Source: Fasciolopsis buskii (taxonomy: Eukaryota; Platyhelminthes; Trematoda; Plagiorchiida; Fasciolidae). From it: a stretch of DNA of 64,000 nucleotides. Below the pieces are notes generated by a model, which was given only the letters and a program-made list of their open reading frames with translations, did no database searches and was not told the DNA's origin. The stretch is taken from NCBI GenBank assembly GCA_008360955.1, contig LUCM01006152.1:75478-139477 (forward strand), given 5' to 3'. Below are positions 1-12,000 of this stretch, piece after piece. Every line of letters starts with the position of its first letter. Position 1 is the first letter of the stretch. A program made the translations under genes and the position numbers.

Positions 1-257
1 AAACAATCCAACAGTTAGTTATTCACTCCGCTGTAATAATACTTGTTCTTTTGTAGAAAACAGGTTTTCGAAAACCAACATTCTGCAGAATTTGTTGACG
101 GTGTCCTGTGTGTTCACGTATTGGGATTGGTATAATTAGGAGCACATCTCAAAATGCCTTTGATAAATCAACGTAGGATCAGAAACCCAGCTTTGGTATA
201 GACGGGCTTAAGCAAAACCATTAAGAATTCTTCAGTGACTTTTTATTGTGAATGATA

Positions 258-345
258 TAATGTTAATAACACTGCCTTGTTGGTAGCTGCGATTCGCCAA
301 CGTTTCGACTACCGTGGGTAGTTTTTCTCAGGACAGGTTCTACAA
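258..345 (-). repeat. Penelope-type 3'-end segment, copy 1
   Basis: Read on the minus strand, this segment has a short hairpin (arms around GACTACC and GGTAGTT, with a GTG loop) followed by GAAACGTTGGCG. The same arrangement occurs on the + strand at 40622-40729, and the two copies align along their length at roughly 80% by eye. A small hairpin followed by GAAACGTT is common at the 3' ends of Penelope-like and some other retroelements. No coding sequence is attached; a SINE begins about 20 bases to the right. The family assignment is inference, but the repeat relationship is directly visible. Confidence 0.5.
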
Positions 346-367
346 TCAAATGACTGAGTGCACGTTC

Positions 368-484
368 GGCGGTGGCCAAACGGATAAGGTCGTGGCGTTC
401 GGACGTGAAGGTCGCGAGTTCGAATCCTCCCACCGCTGGCCAATCTCCCCACTTGGCAGCCCTCTGCTGGCCGCGGCCCCTTCC
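368..484 (+). mobile_element. tRNA-derived SINE, family A, copy 1
   Basis: An A-box-like stretch (TGGCCAAACGG, about 372) and a B box (GTTCGAATCC, about 418) lie about 45 bases apart, as in an RNA polymerase III internal promoter. The 5' GGCGGTG can pair with CACCGCT after the B box as a seven-pair acceptor-like stem with one G-T pair. A non-tRNA tail follows (CCCACTTGGCAGCCCTCTGCTGG). Two more copies with the same tail are at 13071-13195 and 28068-28190, both on the minus strand. The shared tail makes it a SINE and not a functional tRNA gene. Confidence 0.8.
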
Positions 485-3400
485 ACTATTGCTTCATTAA
501 CAAAAGAAGTAAAAGATAAACATAAAAAGGGATGTTTAGTTGTCTGTGTGTTTGTGAATATGTGTACTTTGAACTGTGGGTGGGGTGAGAGATTAGTTGG
601 CCTTCACGTCATACGCCACTGTGGTGGTGGGGTCAACTGGTGTGGTGAATTCTGGAATGTCTGTTTCTCAAAGATGTTAGGGCTGTCCATATCTCCGAAA
701 TCGCTCCTCCGTCGTTCCGAGTGATGCATGTGGGGTGGGGCTTACCGCCACAGCCTCGGCAAACTTACGTTCAGTGCAAGTTTTGAATCCTTGTTGGAGT
801 ACTTCAGTGGCTATTCATGCGGACATTTACCGTAGATCTACAATATCTCGACACGCTTGACCTTCACAGCGGAGTCGGCTGAACGGTTGTTATTCGGACC
901 GGAAATTCACTGTGAGCATTTAATTAGCGAACAGCCAACAACCACGAAGTTCGAATGAAACACCCCGAACGTGTGTTCGACATGAAGCTCAAAGAAACTA
1001 AACGATTTTCTGACCGCTACTGCTTACGGATGTGAATCCGATAGATCAGCCCAATCAGCTGACCAATATGCAGAATGAAATGAAAATTCGTAGTCAGTAC
1101 TAATATGCTCATGGTGAATTACCGCTATGTTTTGCGAACAGTTCTATAGTACACATTTTGTGGCCTGACTGAAGATAAAATGCGGAAATTGTTTTGGGTT
1201 CACTCCACGCACTGAAAGCAGTTTGACCTATTTTGAACCATTGACTGCTCAATTTGAGGTGCGTGAAATTCATCTCCACAGGTACCTCAGCTGTTTAGGG
1301 TTCAATAAGCCTCCGGGCTGTCTAAGAAAAGGATGAATGTATACTGAAATTCAAATCACATTTTCAAAGTATGGACCTGGTTCACCCAAATGGATGCTGT
1401 TCATTTGATCAGCTGATGAGTGTCTTGCTGCAGACCATAAGAGCAAATCATTCCCGGATGACATTAAGCAAGTAACGTTAAGACATTACCATGTAATTTA
1501 AGCACTGGAGCTGATCTCATGATTTTCCAATCAAATTATAGTAGCATGGAACCGATAAAGTCTACCTAAGATTACACTTCATTCCACCAATGCAAAGTCT
1601 CGGGGAGTTAACTGCAAAAAGATTTTGACGATTTTTCTGGCCAGACATTCACTTAATTGAAAGCTCATTTCCCCTATTGCCTTGTCGTTTTGGGCACTGT
1701 AATTCGCTTTTTCTTTAAAGCTGACGCAAAATAAGTTTCCTGGTTGGATAGGTCTGACTATGAAGCAATTGTGGGTCTACCAAACTAGTTTAAATACTAG
1801 AAACATCACTTTGTCTGACAGCTGATACAACAATAACAACAGGCCAGTTGACATTTTGCGGAATCCGCTATGTTGTTCACCTCCGTTTATCCCACGAATT
1901 TACACATCGTCTATTGTGTGCACACGTAGCCTACGACGACTGCTATTTGGCCCTGTCCTATTCGCACATCTGGTGCCCAAATTGGGCTACGAGCAGAAAG
2001 AAATAATTGGTCTACCGCACACGAATCAGATCTTTCGTATTTTTTCCTGTGCAGCGTAACCTCCAGAGAAGACGGAAGCCCACCAGGACGTGCGAGTAAA
2101 CGTTTGCTTCTCTCATTGTTACATCTTTCAGGATGATTTATTTTCTTTTCATTACCAGAATGAAGGGAGACGAAAAGAGGACGGTACAAACTGAAAGTAA
2201 AGTTACCGTGTATGTGAGCTCAACACGGAACTTTAATGTAGCTCATTAATGTAAGTGATTGTCTAGCCATCAAAAATACCAACAAAGGAAGAATTTACTC
2301 GGGAAAGCAAAAGAAAAAAAAAGCCACCGTTTTTCCGATGATCGGTTTCATCGAACTCTTGAAAATATGAGTTGCTTGATACAAGTTACATCCATTCAAC
2401 CGCCACTTATTTCTATAGTCTAGCTAGAAGCAACCACTGTTCTCATAAGACTGAAGTGGCCAAATTTCGGAGGAACCGTGCGGAAAACTGCGATCTAAAG
2501 AAAATCTGTTCTCCTCAGCAGTATGTTTCTCACAAGGATGGACGAACAAATATCCATGGAAGCACACGACTGGGTTCACGGTACCCTCCTGTCCAAGGTT
2601 AGCCTTGCCCGACCGACGAAAATCCGCCGACGAATCACCATGTGCTTCTTAAATGGACTGATCATCCATCCACGCTCTCAACGATTCATATGAGATTCTA
2701 TTGAGCAAATCGGCTCTCATTTTTATGTATCACATCAAAATCCTCAGGATGGTAAGAACTAGACATGATACAATTGGCAAATTAACAGCATTGTTCATCC
2801 ACGTTAATGATGAGCCAACAGTGGACAGAAATTCGAATGATATTTTTAACCAGTCATCCCTGTTGAAACCAAATTAATAGCAATTAAGTGATTTGCATGC
2901 ATGATTACCAGATCCGATTCAAGATGCCTCATGAAGGAAACGAATAACAGGATCAGAAAATCGATTGTCAGCGTCACAGTCTTGGCACAAAAACTGTCAG
3001 ATCAAATTCGCCCATTGTCAGTCACCAACAATCAAGGCAATCTGGATAGCCTAGAAAAATTCCCGTTAACACCAGCGATAAACGGACTACTTAAGGATCA
3101 TAATCTGAGAATTTAAAAATCACTTTACTTTGAAGCTACTGAATTTGTTTTTAAGAACTGTCTAGTTCAGTGCTATGCGCAAATGACTAAATTCATGTGT
3201 CTCATTGTAAGATATGCGTTTGCTTCTAGTCTCCGAATTCGGTTGGCAAGGAGACAATTCCGTATTGATGGCAAAGAAATGTTTATTTGCTGAAAGCTTA
3301 GAACCCAAAAACGTTTGCAGTCTGTGTTAGAAAAACAAAAAAGACATTCTCGTTAACAATTTAATAAGCACATTTTAGACCGCAGTATCTCGTGTCAGTC

Positions 3401-4177
3401 CCCGTCACACTGTTCTGTCCAAGCGAATGTGCCCCTATTGAACTCCAATTTATCGACGGAAAGCAAAAGACACCCCGTGTAGACTTGTTGTTGGAAAAAA
3501 CAGCAATCTTCCAAACTGATAACAAATCAAAACACGCAAATCAACTTCCTAGTAGACAAACAGACAAAAACTAGAAATTTACTGTGGCATACACTTAAAT
3601 TACAGGTGCACAATCTGTCAGCTTGGCTTTCTTATCAGAAAACGTGTTTTGTTCCTCTTGGACGTTTAATCTCAACTAACTGCCCATTAAACTGCCACAT
3701 TAGTTTACACTCATTTGCACGTTTGCTGCAGCTGAAGCTCGTCAACTCTCGCTCTCGCACACACACACACGCACACACTCGACTACTTCAAAACTAGGAA
3801 GTTCGCACGAACTTTTACTTTAAAATTAGTCGGTCAGTTTTTGGCTATTTATATTTCATTATCGAACGCAAATACAATAGTAGCTGACCATCAGTCCAAG
3901 AGAAATACTGTCTTCCTAGGGCACACCATTTCTGTTTTCAATTTAGGCGTCGTTATTGAAGGATAAATCAATTGCAGATCAAAATAAAACATCTGCCGCT
4001 TGAACTGTCAAGACCTAAATCTCTGTTTAGGTGTTCATAATGCTTTCTCAGCCTTTAGTTGTGTGGTCCATCACTAGGAGTCTACTCATCTGTCGAGCAT
4101 AGGCAGGTCTATGGCTTGCTAAACTCCGCCCACGTATGAGAGCATCATCATGCATCACTGGTATCTGTTAACCCTGC
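485..4177. other. No gene recognised
   Basis: This is AT-rich sequence with stops in all frames. The longest open stretches (about 60-90 codons near 1856-2189, 2372-2602 and 3606-3797) show no family resemblance and no convincing splice sites. The only distinct element is a (CA)n microsatellite at about 3760-3778. No RNA gene was seen. Confidence 0.6.
3760..3778. repeat. (CA)n microsatellite
   Basis: A run of CA dinucleotides with one CG interruption. It is a simple sequence repeat with no visible link to a gene. Confidence 0.85.
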
Positions 4178-4330
4178 ACGATGTTTCCGGGCTGGTCTAA
4201 CGGCTTGGACACCTTCTCAGGTTCGCGTCCCAGTTTGGACGCGGTGGATATGCACTTCTAATGATTCCTAACAGGGATGAAACATTCGTTCATTGTTTCA
4301 GTGGTTCCTCGTCGACGAGATCGTTGTTAA
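4178..4330 (+). mobile_element. tRNA-derived SINE, family B, diverged copy
   Basis: This matches the family B copies at 8484 and 8887 in order and spacing: an A-box-like GGTCTAACGG, a B-box region GGTTCGCGTCCCAG, then a shared tail (ATATGCA followed by ATGATTCCTAACA-GGAT). It has drifted well away from the other two. The family is recognised by comparison within the window; the tRNA origin is inferred from the box layout. Confidence 0.65.
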
Positions 4331-5089
4331 ACATAAATGCTTAAGCAATAGACAATCGCATTAAATCCTCTGCTACCTAAAGCCATTGCGCATATATATT
4401 GCGTCATCGATTGCCAAATTAGAGATGGTAATTTGTTTGAAGCAAAACTGATTCGATACTTTTAAGCGCTTTTGAAATCACTTGTTTTAAGTTGGAGCAA
4501 ACGAACATTAGACCAGTTTAAAATGACTAGATTCAATCGAACAGACAACATGGAAAGAATTTCACTTTGAAAAAGCTATCGAATTAAAATGAATGCGATT
4601 TTGGCAGAAAAATGGAATTCATTTATTGAAATGTTAACTGTACCTACTCTACCTGAATATGGACTAACAGTTTTGACCAAGCAATGCGGACTTCGTATCT
4701 AAACGAAGTTGTGTTCTGATAGTATCTTGGGAAATCAGTAGTACTGTAGATACGATAGAAATTCTCGCAGGTTTTTTTGCCTCTTATGAACAAATCACTA
4801 AACGTCAACTTCGATTTTTCGGATGACGTATCCAATCCTCCTGTCATTCCAGTGCAAAAGAATTTCAAGCTATTTAGGAGAAATGATCGTCATTTGCAAC
4901 AAACAAAAATATGGTAAATTACAATAAATTTGTAGAATTCTCTCCAATTTTCTCAATAGCTTTTCAGCGTGGCATGATGCATTCCGCTGAGAACAGCTAG
5001 TCCCGTGCAAAAAGAAAATTATTTTGCCATTTTGAGATTTTCACCCAATGATTCCACCAAATTTTTTGAAAGGCCGTGCAACAAACCTT
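4331..5089. other. No gene recognised
   Basis: AT-rich sequence with no open frame that resembles a known family. Part of it may be the badly decayed 5' side of the LINE remnant that becomes readable at about 5090. Confidence 0.5.
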
Positions 5090-5950
5090 TGGTCGGCGTT
5101 GTCCACTCGGGTTCATTTCCGTACTTCGTTTCACTTTTGACAGAAGAGACGGTGGAATGATGGTCTGTCGTTGTTAGGCGACAGGATTAGGAATATAATA
5201 AACTTAGTCTATACCATCCAGCAAATTTGAGGTGTAAAATTTTGTTGCAGAACTGGACTTAATAAAAGCCTGAACTTTGTTCTTTCAGGGGAACAAATAG
5301 GTGAGGTGGTCAGATTTAGTTAGTTGGGCAGTTGTATCTCACCTGGTGGTCGTTTATCAGACGAAACGTCTTCAGCATACATAGGGCCCGATTGCTATTT
5401 GTTAATTTGAGGTATCTGTGGCGTCGGTATGACATCCGGTTGTCGGTGGAAGGTTGAGTATACACAACAGCATTGAGGTCGGTCTTCATCTACAGCCCCG
5501 AAGCATGGCCGCTGAGAGGAAAAACCCGAAGACATTTGGTATTTGAACACTCCTGTCTCAGTAGAATTTGTCGAATATTGTTGGAAACTTTGTGAATAGC
5601 TAAGAAGTTGGAAGTAAATTAGTGAGTATTAGGGTCCATTTTCTAGTCTGGACACTGAATCGTGACAGGCCAAGTTAGTTGAGACATCTTTTGCGCATAT
5701 CCACAGAACGAATGCCTCTTTGTACTCTACTCACCGAGGCAGGCAACGGTAGGAGGATGGTTCGGGGTGGCCAGTAGATGACATGGGTAAAAGGCATGAA
5801 AGCTTTACCCGATGAACTGGCTCGTGTGGATACAGTTAAACTACCGGATTGGGGTCCATTAATTCCCACGAAGCAATGGTTGGATATGGTGGGTGATACG
5901 GCTCAGTGCCGCAGTCACTGGCGTTTTTGCGTTCGAGGTAGCCTTGTTCT
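5090..5950 (+). pseudogene. RTE-type LINE remnant (3' part of reverse transcriptase and C-terminal tail)
   Basis: Translated with frame changes, the + strand keeps the order of an RTE-type LINE. First comes a CPLGFISVLRFTFD stretch (family form CPLSPFLFNFVID) near 5100. KCKILLQNW follows near 5235, LGSCISPGGRLSDE near 5330 and RYLWRRYDIRLSVEG near 5412. The C-terminal tail LPDWGPLIPTKQWLDMVGD lies at about 5842-5898. Several stops and frameshifts break it, and the 5' endonuclease and fingers are missing, so it is a dead, 5'-truncated copy. The same region of a related copy lies on the minus strand at 46840-47580. The longest surviving open piece is 5778-5972. An RTE-like family is strongly supported; the exact clade is not. 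Confidence 0.8.
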
Positions 5951-8351
5951 CTATAGTTCTTCAAATAGCTAATTTGGCATTGATATCCATTATTTCTCAT
6001 CATTTTTTTGTTTGAGGAGATAATACCGTGAAATACCAACGAAAACCAAGGCAGACTGATGCGAAATCAATGGTTGTACAAAATGGACTGAACTCATCTA
6101 ATTTATATATATATATATATATCCATAAGCGTAAAGAATTACTGTGGCATCGTTTTATTTAGGAATTTCTAATGTATACTCTTTTTACGACCTTTTCAGT
6201 TCGGTTGTAAAACGGTTTGTATGGTTTGTTTTGTTTACGAAAGTGACTCGACTGTTTTGTTCCATAAACACCCTAATAGTTGCAAGCTGGTCTGCAATAA
6301 TCCTCATCTAACTCCGTCAACAGAAAAGACGGCCTGAACGGACTTAATCGTCAACCTCATTATAAATGAGGCACTTTCTGCATCAAACCACTGTTGTTAA
6401 ACATACGATGGGTGGTCATTTGGGAAGATGTACTTATCCTCGCTCTTCCCTTGGGTGCCCTAAACAGTAAAACTAAAACTTGAACTCGCCCCAAAATGAG
6501 CAGCACATATGGACCAACCTTAGAGATATGATTTAAAGAAGAGAGAGATCTGGATTTGAATGAGTTGCATCTAAGCAACAGGTGACGAAATCTACCTGCC
6601 GTTCCATTTACAGACAGTATCTAAACATGTTATTCGTTTTCTGGTGGTCTCGTAAATGGAGAACTGCAACCAAAATTCAAAGTCTCCAAATTGCCGTTTC
6701 CCGCACTGGCTGCTCTAGAAATGCAGTCTGTGTTCTCATGACTTTTAAAATTTCCTAACCGTCAGGCCTTGTGTCACGGACGCAGTAAAATGAGTACACT
6801 GCAACTGCAAACACATAGGAGATGAATTGCTAGCGGTATGTAGTTACACGAAAATCCTCAAAGCAGACTCGTAATACTCCGGTGGACAGTTTGATCACAT
6901 GCTCAACCCCGGGGAAGTTTGAAGATCCACAACTCATTGCCGCTGTTCTCCTTGTTGGCGAATGTCAATTTACAGTCGTCCGAGTGGATGCCGCGTTTTA
7001 TACATAAGACGTTTATTTACCGTCTGTTATAGGCTATTTCGAAAACCTTTTAACGTTTGACTTAATAGGAAACGTGGTTTTTGTTCCGCTTGTACTAAGT
7101 CGAAATTACAAAACAAATGGTCTACACTGTTGCAAGGCTGATTCTGTTACATCAGCAATATCATGTAAACGTTGCGTTGTGTAGAACACAAGCGATCCGG
7201 TGAATAATATGCCAAAAAGTGACTGAAAACTTGTTTGCAACTCTGAGGCTGGCAAGCTATTTGCGACATGAAATACGCGTGATCCGGTTAATTAGTTTCG
7301 TCCCCAAATCTCAATTAATCAGGAAACTATCCCAATTAAATTGATGACTATTGTGAAACAGACGTGGATACCATCCGCACTGTTGCATTCCCCGGATGAC
7401 AGATGTTCATTTCGAGAGAGCGTCAGCCCAGCGGCGGAACTGGTTCCATTCAGCATTTGAAAGATAGCCGCGAACACCTGATGGAATACATTTGTTCATT
7501 TTTTATCTGAACCAATTTTTTTTTATTATTTACACCAAACCTTGAGTGAATTATTCACTAAATATGGTTATCCTTACCATTTTTGATCACACAAGTCGTT
7601 TTGAGTCTAACTGAAATAAAAACAATCGGCTATTGGACCAGCTGAAGTTTATCTATTCTGCATAATTAAGTGTGCCGATCTCGGGCGCCGAAGTCAACTG
7701 TTGGCAGTGAGTTTGATGTGGTATCATTGCGGTTACTGATTGCTGGCTATCGCACGTCATTTTTCGCTCCGATGACTCCTTCGTATAAGGCTGGAAATCA
7801 ATGACCAACTGCTTATTTACCAGTTCATCGTAGGCAGGTTCTTTGAATTGTATTGGACTTGGGTAGGGGAACCATAGTCAGAATGCTGGGTGAATCACCT
7901 ACTTCCATTTGGAAGCTGTTATTGACCAGATAAACGCCGAAAAATGGGATTTTGCTGTAAATCAGCCAACTTAAGAACGCATTCAAATCAGACCACACCA
8001 AACAGTTTATTGCCTAGGCTTGTTTTGCAGAAAGAACAGGGGAAATAAATAATATTATTCCTTCGGTGGATTTTCTGACGCCATCGATCATAGATTACGA
8101 ATTTTGTAAGTGGCCGAATAGGACAAATCGAATCTTGGCATAGATTGTCAAACGCCACATTGCTGACCGTTTGTCAACCAAACATTTGTTTTCTGTTTCC
8201 TTCCCCCCAATGCACCCAAATTCCTCCCGTGTAAACGTAACAACTGGGATCAACTATGTTTGCATGCGTAGTCACGAACTCTGACCAATCGAAGTAGTTT
8301 CCAGTTGGATATAGAAAAGTAAAACGTCCTTGAATAATTGAGGATACAATC
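5951..8351. other. No gene recognised; contains a (TA)n tract
   Basis: The first 150 bases may be the 3' untranslated tail of the LINE remnant, which would then end at the (TA)n tract. Beyond that I see no recognisable open frame, RNA gene or repeat shared with the rest of the window. Confidence 0.55.
6102..6122. repeat. (TA)n microsatellite
   Basis: About ten TA dinucleotides. It lies 150 bases past the last readable LINE codon and may mark that element's 3' end, since RTE-type LINEs often end in short tandem repeats. Confidence 0.8.
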
Positions 8352-8672
8352 TACTTAGGCTACGTGCACAGAAGTCATCTATCAGTAGGGCTCGATCGCT
8401 GTGAGCTAGCGGACAGTAACCGTGCAAATCAGTGACGGATATGTGTAACATCATGATGTGGTGAAATTGAACAAACCGTTCACAGCCTGCCCGGTAGCGT
8501 AATGGCTAAGGCGTTCGACTCAGAATCGTTCGTCCTTGTTCGGGATCGCGTCCCAGTTCGGGCGCGGTCCATATGCAATGCTCATGATTCCTAACAAGGA
8601 TCAAACAGCTGTACAGTGCTTCGATCGTTTCTTTATGCTCAGCTGACCGATCATATCACATGGTGAATTATT
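8352..8672 (+). repeat. 321-bp direct duplication, left unit
   Basis: This unit and 8755-9075 are both 321 bases and differ at about seven positions by eye. They start at TACTTAGGCTAC and end at ACATGGTGAATTATT. The offset is 403 bases, with 82 unrelated bases between the units. Each unit holds 130 bases of unique flank followed by a family B SINE, so this is a segmental copy and not two independent SINE insertions. Confidence 0.95.
8484..8650 (+). mobile_element. tRNA-derived SINE, family B, copy in left duplication unit
   Basis: An A-box-like TAGCGTAATGGC is followed by GGGATCGCGTCCCAG in the B-box position, then the family tail with ATGATTCCTAACAAGGATC. It shares the tail with 4178-4330 and 8887-9053. 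The tRNA-like head plus unrelated tail is the usual SINE structure. Confidence 0.75.
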
Positions 8673-8754
8673 ATTTCATGAAAACATTCAATCTCCTACT
8701 AATAAAATGTACCAAGTAATCAAGCTCTGTAGATCATATCCAAAGCCTTGGTCG

Positions 8755-9075
8755 TACTTAGGCTACCTGCACAGAAGTCATCTATCAGTAGGGCTCGATC
8801 GCTGTGAGCTAGCGGACAGTAACCGTGCAAATCAGTGACGGATATGTGCAACATCATGATGTGGTGAAATTGAACAAACCGTTCACAGCCTGCCCGGTAG
8901 CGTAATGGCTAAGGCGTTCGACTCAGAATCGTTCGTCCTTTTCCGGGATCACCACCCAGTTCGGGCGCGGTCCATATGCAATGCTCATGATTCCTAACAA
9001 GGATCAAACAGCTGTACAGTGCTTCGATCGTTTCTTTATGCTCAGCTGACCGATCATATCACATGGTGAATTATT
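8755..9075 (+). repeat. 321-bp direct duplication, right unit
   Basis: This is the partner of 8352-8672. Five of the roughly seven differences fall within about 15 bases around the SINE B-box (GTTCGGGATCGCGTCCC becomes TCCGGGATCACCACCC). The rest of the unit is almost unchanged, so the copying looks recent relative to the age of the SINE. Confidence 0.95.
8887..9053 (+). mobile_element. tRNA-derived SINE, family B, copy in right duplication unit
   Basis: Same head and tail as the copy at 8484. Its B-box region is altered to GGGATCACCACCC, which should weaken an RNA polymerase III promoter. It was carried here by the 321-bp duplication. Confidence 0.75.
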
Positions 9076-12000
9076 TCCTGATAATCTATTTTATCGAGAA
9101 TAATAGCTAAAGTTATGACCATAAATGGCGCATAAGAAAAACGGTACAAGAAGTATGCTGTTATAATTAGCTAGATAACGATGTCACGGGAAGTGTTTCG
9201 TCGTTTTTCATCAACAAACTTCATCACTGTGAACCTTAGGACCAACAGGCATTAAATTCTAAATGACCTTTTAGTAATTCGGCCTGACGGTTCACGTAAA
9301 CTTCTTTTTGTAGCTTACCCTCTACCTCAGAATTCCGTTAAATTCACAAGCAGCCCAAATCAGACTGTACTCTGTCGTAACCAGACTACACTGAACTCAT
9401 CATAGAAATGTCAGATTATTATTTAACCAGGAGGAACCCGTAAAAAGTAGTAAGTGGTGGTTGCACTGGTATTAATCGAACAACAAAAATGGAGACTTCA
9501 AAGAAATTTATGAATTGTGCGCATCGATGCATCAGCGATCACTGGGGCATCCATTGTGAGTAACGTTTTGTTTCAGGTAATTTTGTCCGTTGCATTTTGA
9601 ATCTCGATTCCAACGACCGGAATGAAATGCGCAACTTCCTGTTTAATTAGCCAATTGAATCAAATGATAAACTAATTAATTCACCTGGATTGAAGCTAAC
9701 ACTTGATTCCACAGTGAGTGGGTAATTTTCAGTCTCATAACTGGCTAGGCTGTACTGAAGCAATGACCATGGCAAGATAACCACCAACAAGTATGTGCAT
9801 GAATTGCATTCTAACTACGGCACTGAAAATGACAAAACAATAAATAGCACATGTTGTACCTGAATGAGATACCACGTCCGCTTCGATTAGCAATTAGCTG
9901 AACTAATTCGCCGAAAGACTGATAGTCGATATGGAAGGTAAGCTGTACAGATTTGAATCGTGCCTTTGTTGTACTAGCTAGGGACAGAACCGGACGTTTC
10001 ACTCGTACATCATAATATCCTACGCAAATGGTTAATTAAGTACGTCGTACCTCAACAAAGTGAAACTGCCATAACCCAGTTGTACATGGCTAAGTTTCTA
10101 AAAGCTGCACAGTACCAAGGCGTACGATCATGAAATTATATCGTGCAGTTAGAAAAGCAGGTATATTATGTGCACAAACTGATTTCAACCATCTAACGAT
10201 CTCTGCAATGATATATCCACAAACTTTTCACAAGGTATACAGTAATCCATGTTTATTCAGCATTACTCAGTTGGAGAAGTGCAAATTAATTGGAATCCAG
10301 TTTGCGTTTTTGGATAAATCCAGTCGGACAGACTTTAAACATTCTCAGGGAATATCTGCTCACTATTCATCAATAGGCCGTAACTATTGAATAAATGGTA
10401 CAGCCACCCAAAGTCTCAAAAATTTAAGTGGCATCTATGCTTTTCACCTGTTAAGGTACATGATTGTCTTACATTTAATGGATCTGATTCACCCGCCTCA
10501 ACTTTTGTAGAATCCTAGTCCATTTTCGGAATCACTAATCATGGATCATTTATAAGAATAACTGACAGTTTGTTGAGGCTTCAGTCTATTCTTTCTGAAG
10601 CGTGATGCAAATAGGTGCTTTCCCGGAAACCTTAATACAAATGATTCCCAAGAGTTGCACACTGGAAATACTGCTTTGGAATTGTATAACAGCTAACAAT
10701 TCATAAACTAATCAGCAATTTTGAATAACTTTTCCTCTATTCGTTAGTGCGAAAGACTGCTCTAACTTCTATTCCTCCTAGTGTGCTATCGATTCTGCCA
10801 CAAAAGAACTACGTCAATCAGCGTCCAACTTTTTCTTCATCTGGTCAGTTGTTCAGTCACCATGTGTTCCCATACAGCTCGAATCCAACAAATTTCGCAA
10901 TAATCTAAAAAGCGCCCATTGCTCCTATGTACTAGGTTATCCTCTATCGAATTGACATCCAATCAACATACATCTTTCTGATGAGTGTGTGTGGGGACTA
11001 AGTGCGCAAAACTGAGCGAGTGATAGGTAGTCGTCTGATTGTCCAGTTACACTGAGTATGCGGAATTAATATGATCAAGCGAAAGTGTACTATGACCATT
11101 TATAACATGCTCTATCAAGTAAAACTCCGATTACATTTGATTTCCGCATTGCTACGTTCCGTTCCCAACACTGATTAGCAGTCATGAGTCAGAGTACAGG
11201 CGTCTGAATTCAATCGTGCTGTGGGTTTTTAGCTTCTTACCAGGCACAACAACACAGTATGTTGTCAGTGTTTTCTACTGAGACTGTTGAGTGACGGGTC
11301 AAAGTTGATTGTATCAAACTTATGTTTGCTGATCTGGACCAGAGAAATAACTTTTAATTTCAGAAGTGAAACGGTTTTTTCTGCCTGAGAAACGTTCTCA
11401 TTCGCTTTATTGATCTACCCGAGTCCAGTTGACAAAACGATTTGGTTGGCTGGGAATGAAAAACAGTCCCGAAGACTTCATCGTGTGCAAAGAAAATTTG
11501 AGGTGCAGCCGATTTGGACGTGGAAATCATGCAAGAAACGGAGCCATCAAAGATTTGATTTTCGTTTCCCCTAATTTATTGCAATGCTGAAGAAAAATTC
11601 AATGTTTATTAACCGAAACAGAATATAATCGCTAGGATCAATTTGAACGGGAGCAACCAACGTCAAATTTCATTTTTCTTTGAACGGGAACTATTTCTGG
11701 ATGTTCACAAATTCAGTGCGAACGGGCAAATACAGTACGGCCGTGGGGTAGATTTGCAACCATTTGTCCGAATGCTTGCCCAATTTTTTCCCAACTATGC
11801 AGCACTGTAAATTCTGTTCATAATAGAGAGTCCGTGATCTTGTTTTATGTTCTTCCTTCATTTCTCAATGAGACAAGTCACACACCACAAAACATGTGTG
11901 GAATTAAGTTCCGTTGCTGAATTACATACCGTGTAGTGCTAAATCGATTGCTTCCGATGTGAAAAATACAACAACTTTGGCCTTTCCGAGAAAAATATCA

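Noticed and set aside
368..440. Possible tRNA gene
   Set aside because: Both promoter boxes and an acceptor-like stem are present, but the same head and a shared non-tRNA tail recur at 13.1 and 28.1 kb, so it is a SINE.
1405..1440. CTGATGAG motifs as hammerhead ribozyme cores (also near 10980, 44270 and 58780)
   Set aside because: None is followed by a paired stem and GAAA at the required spacing.
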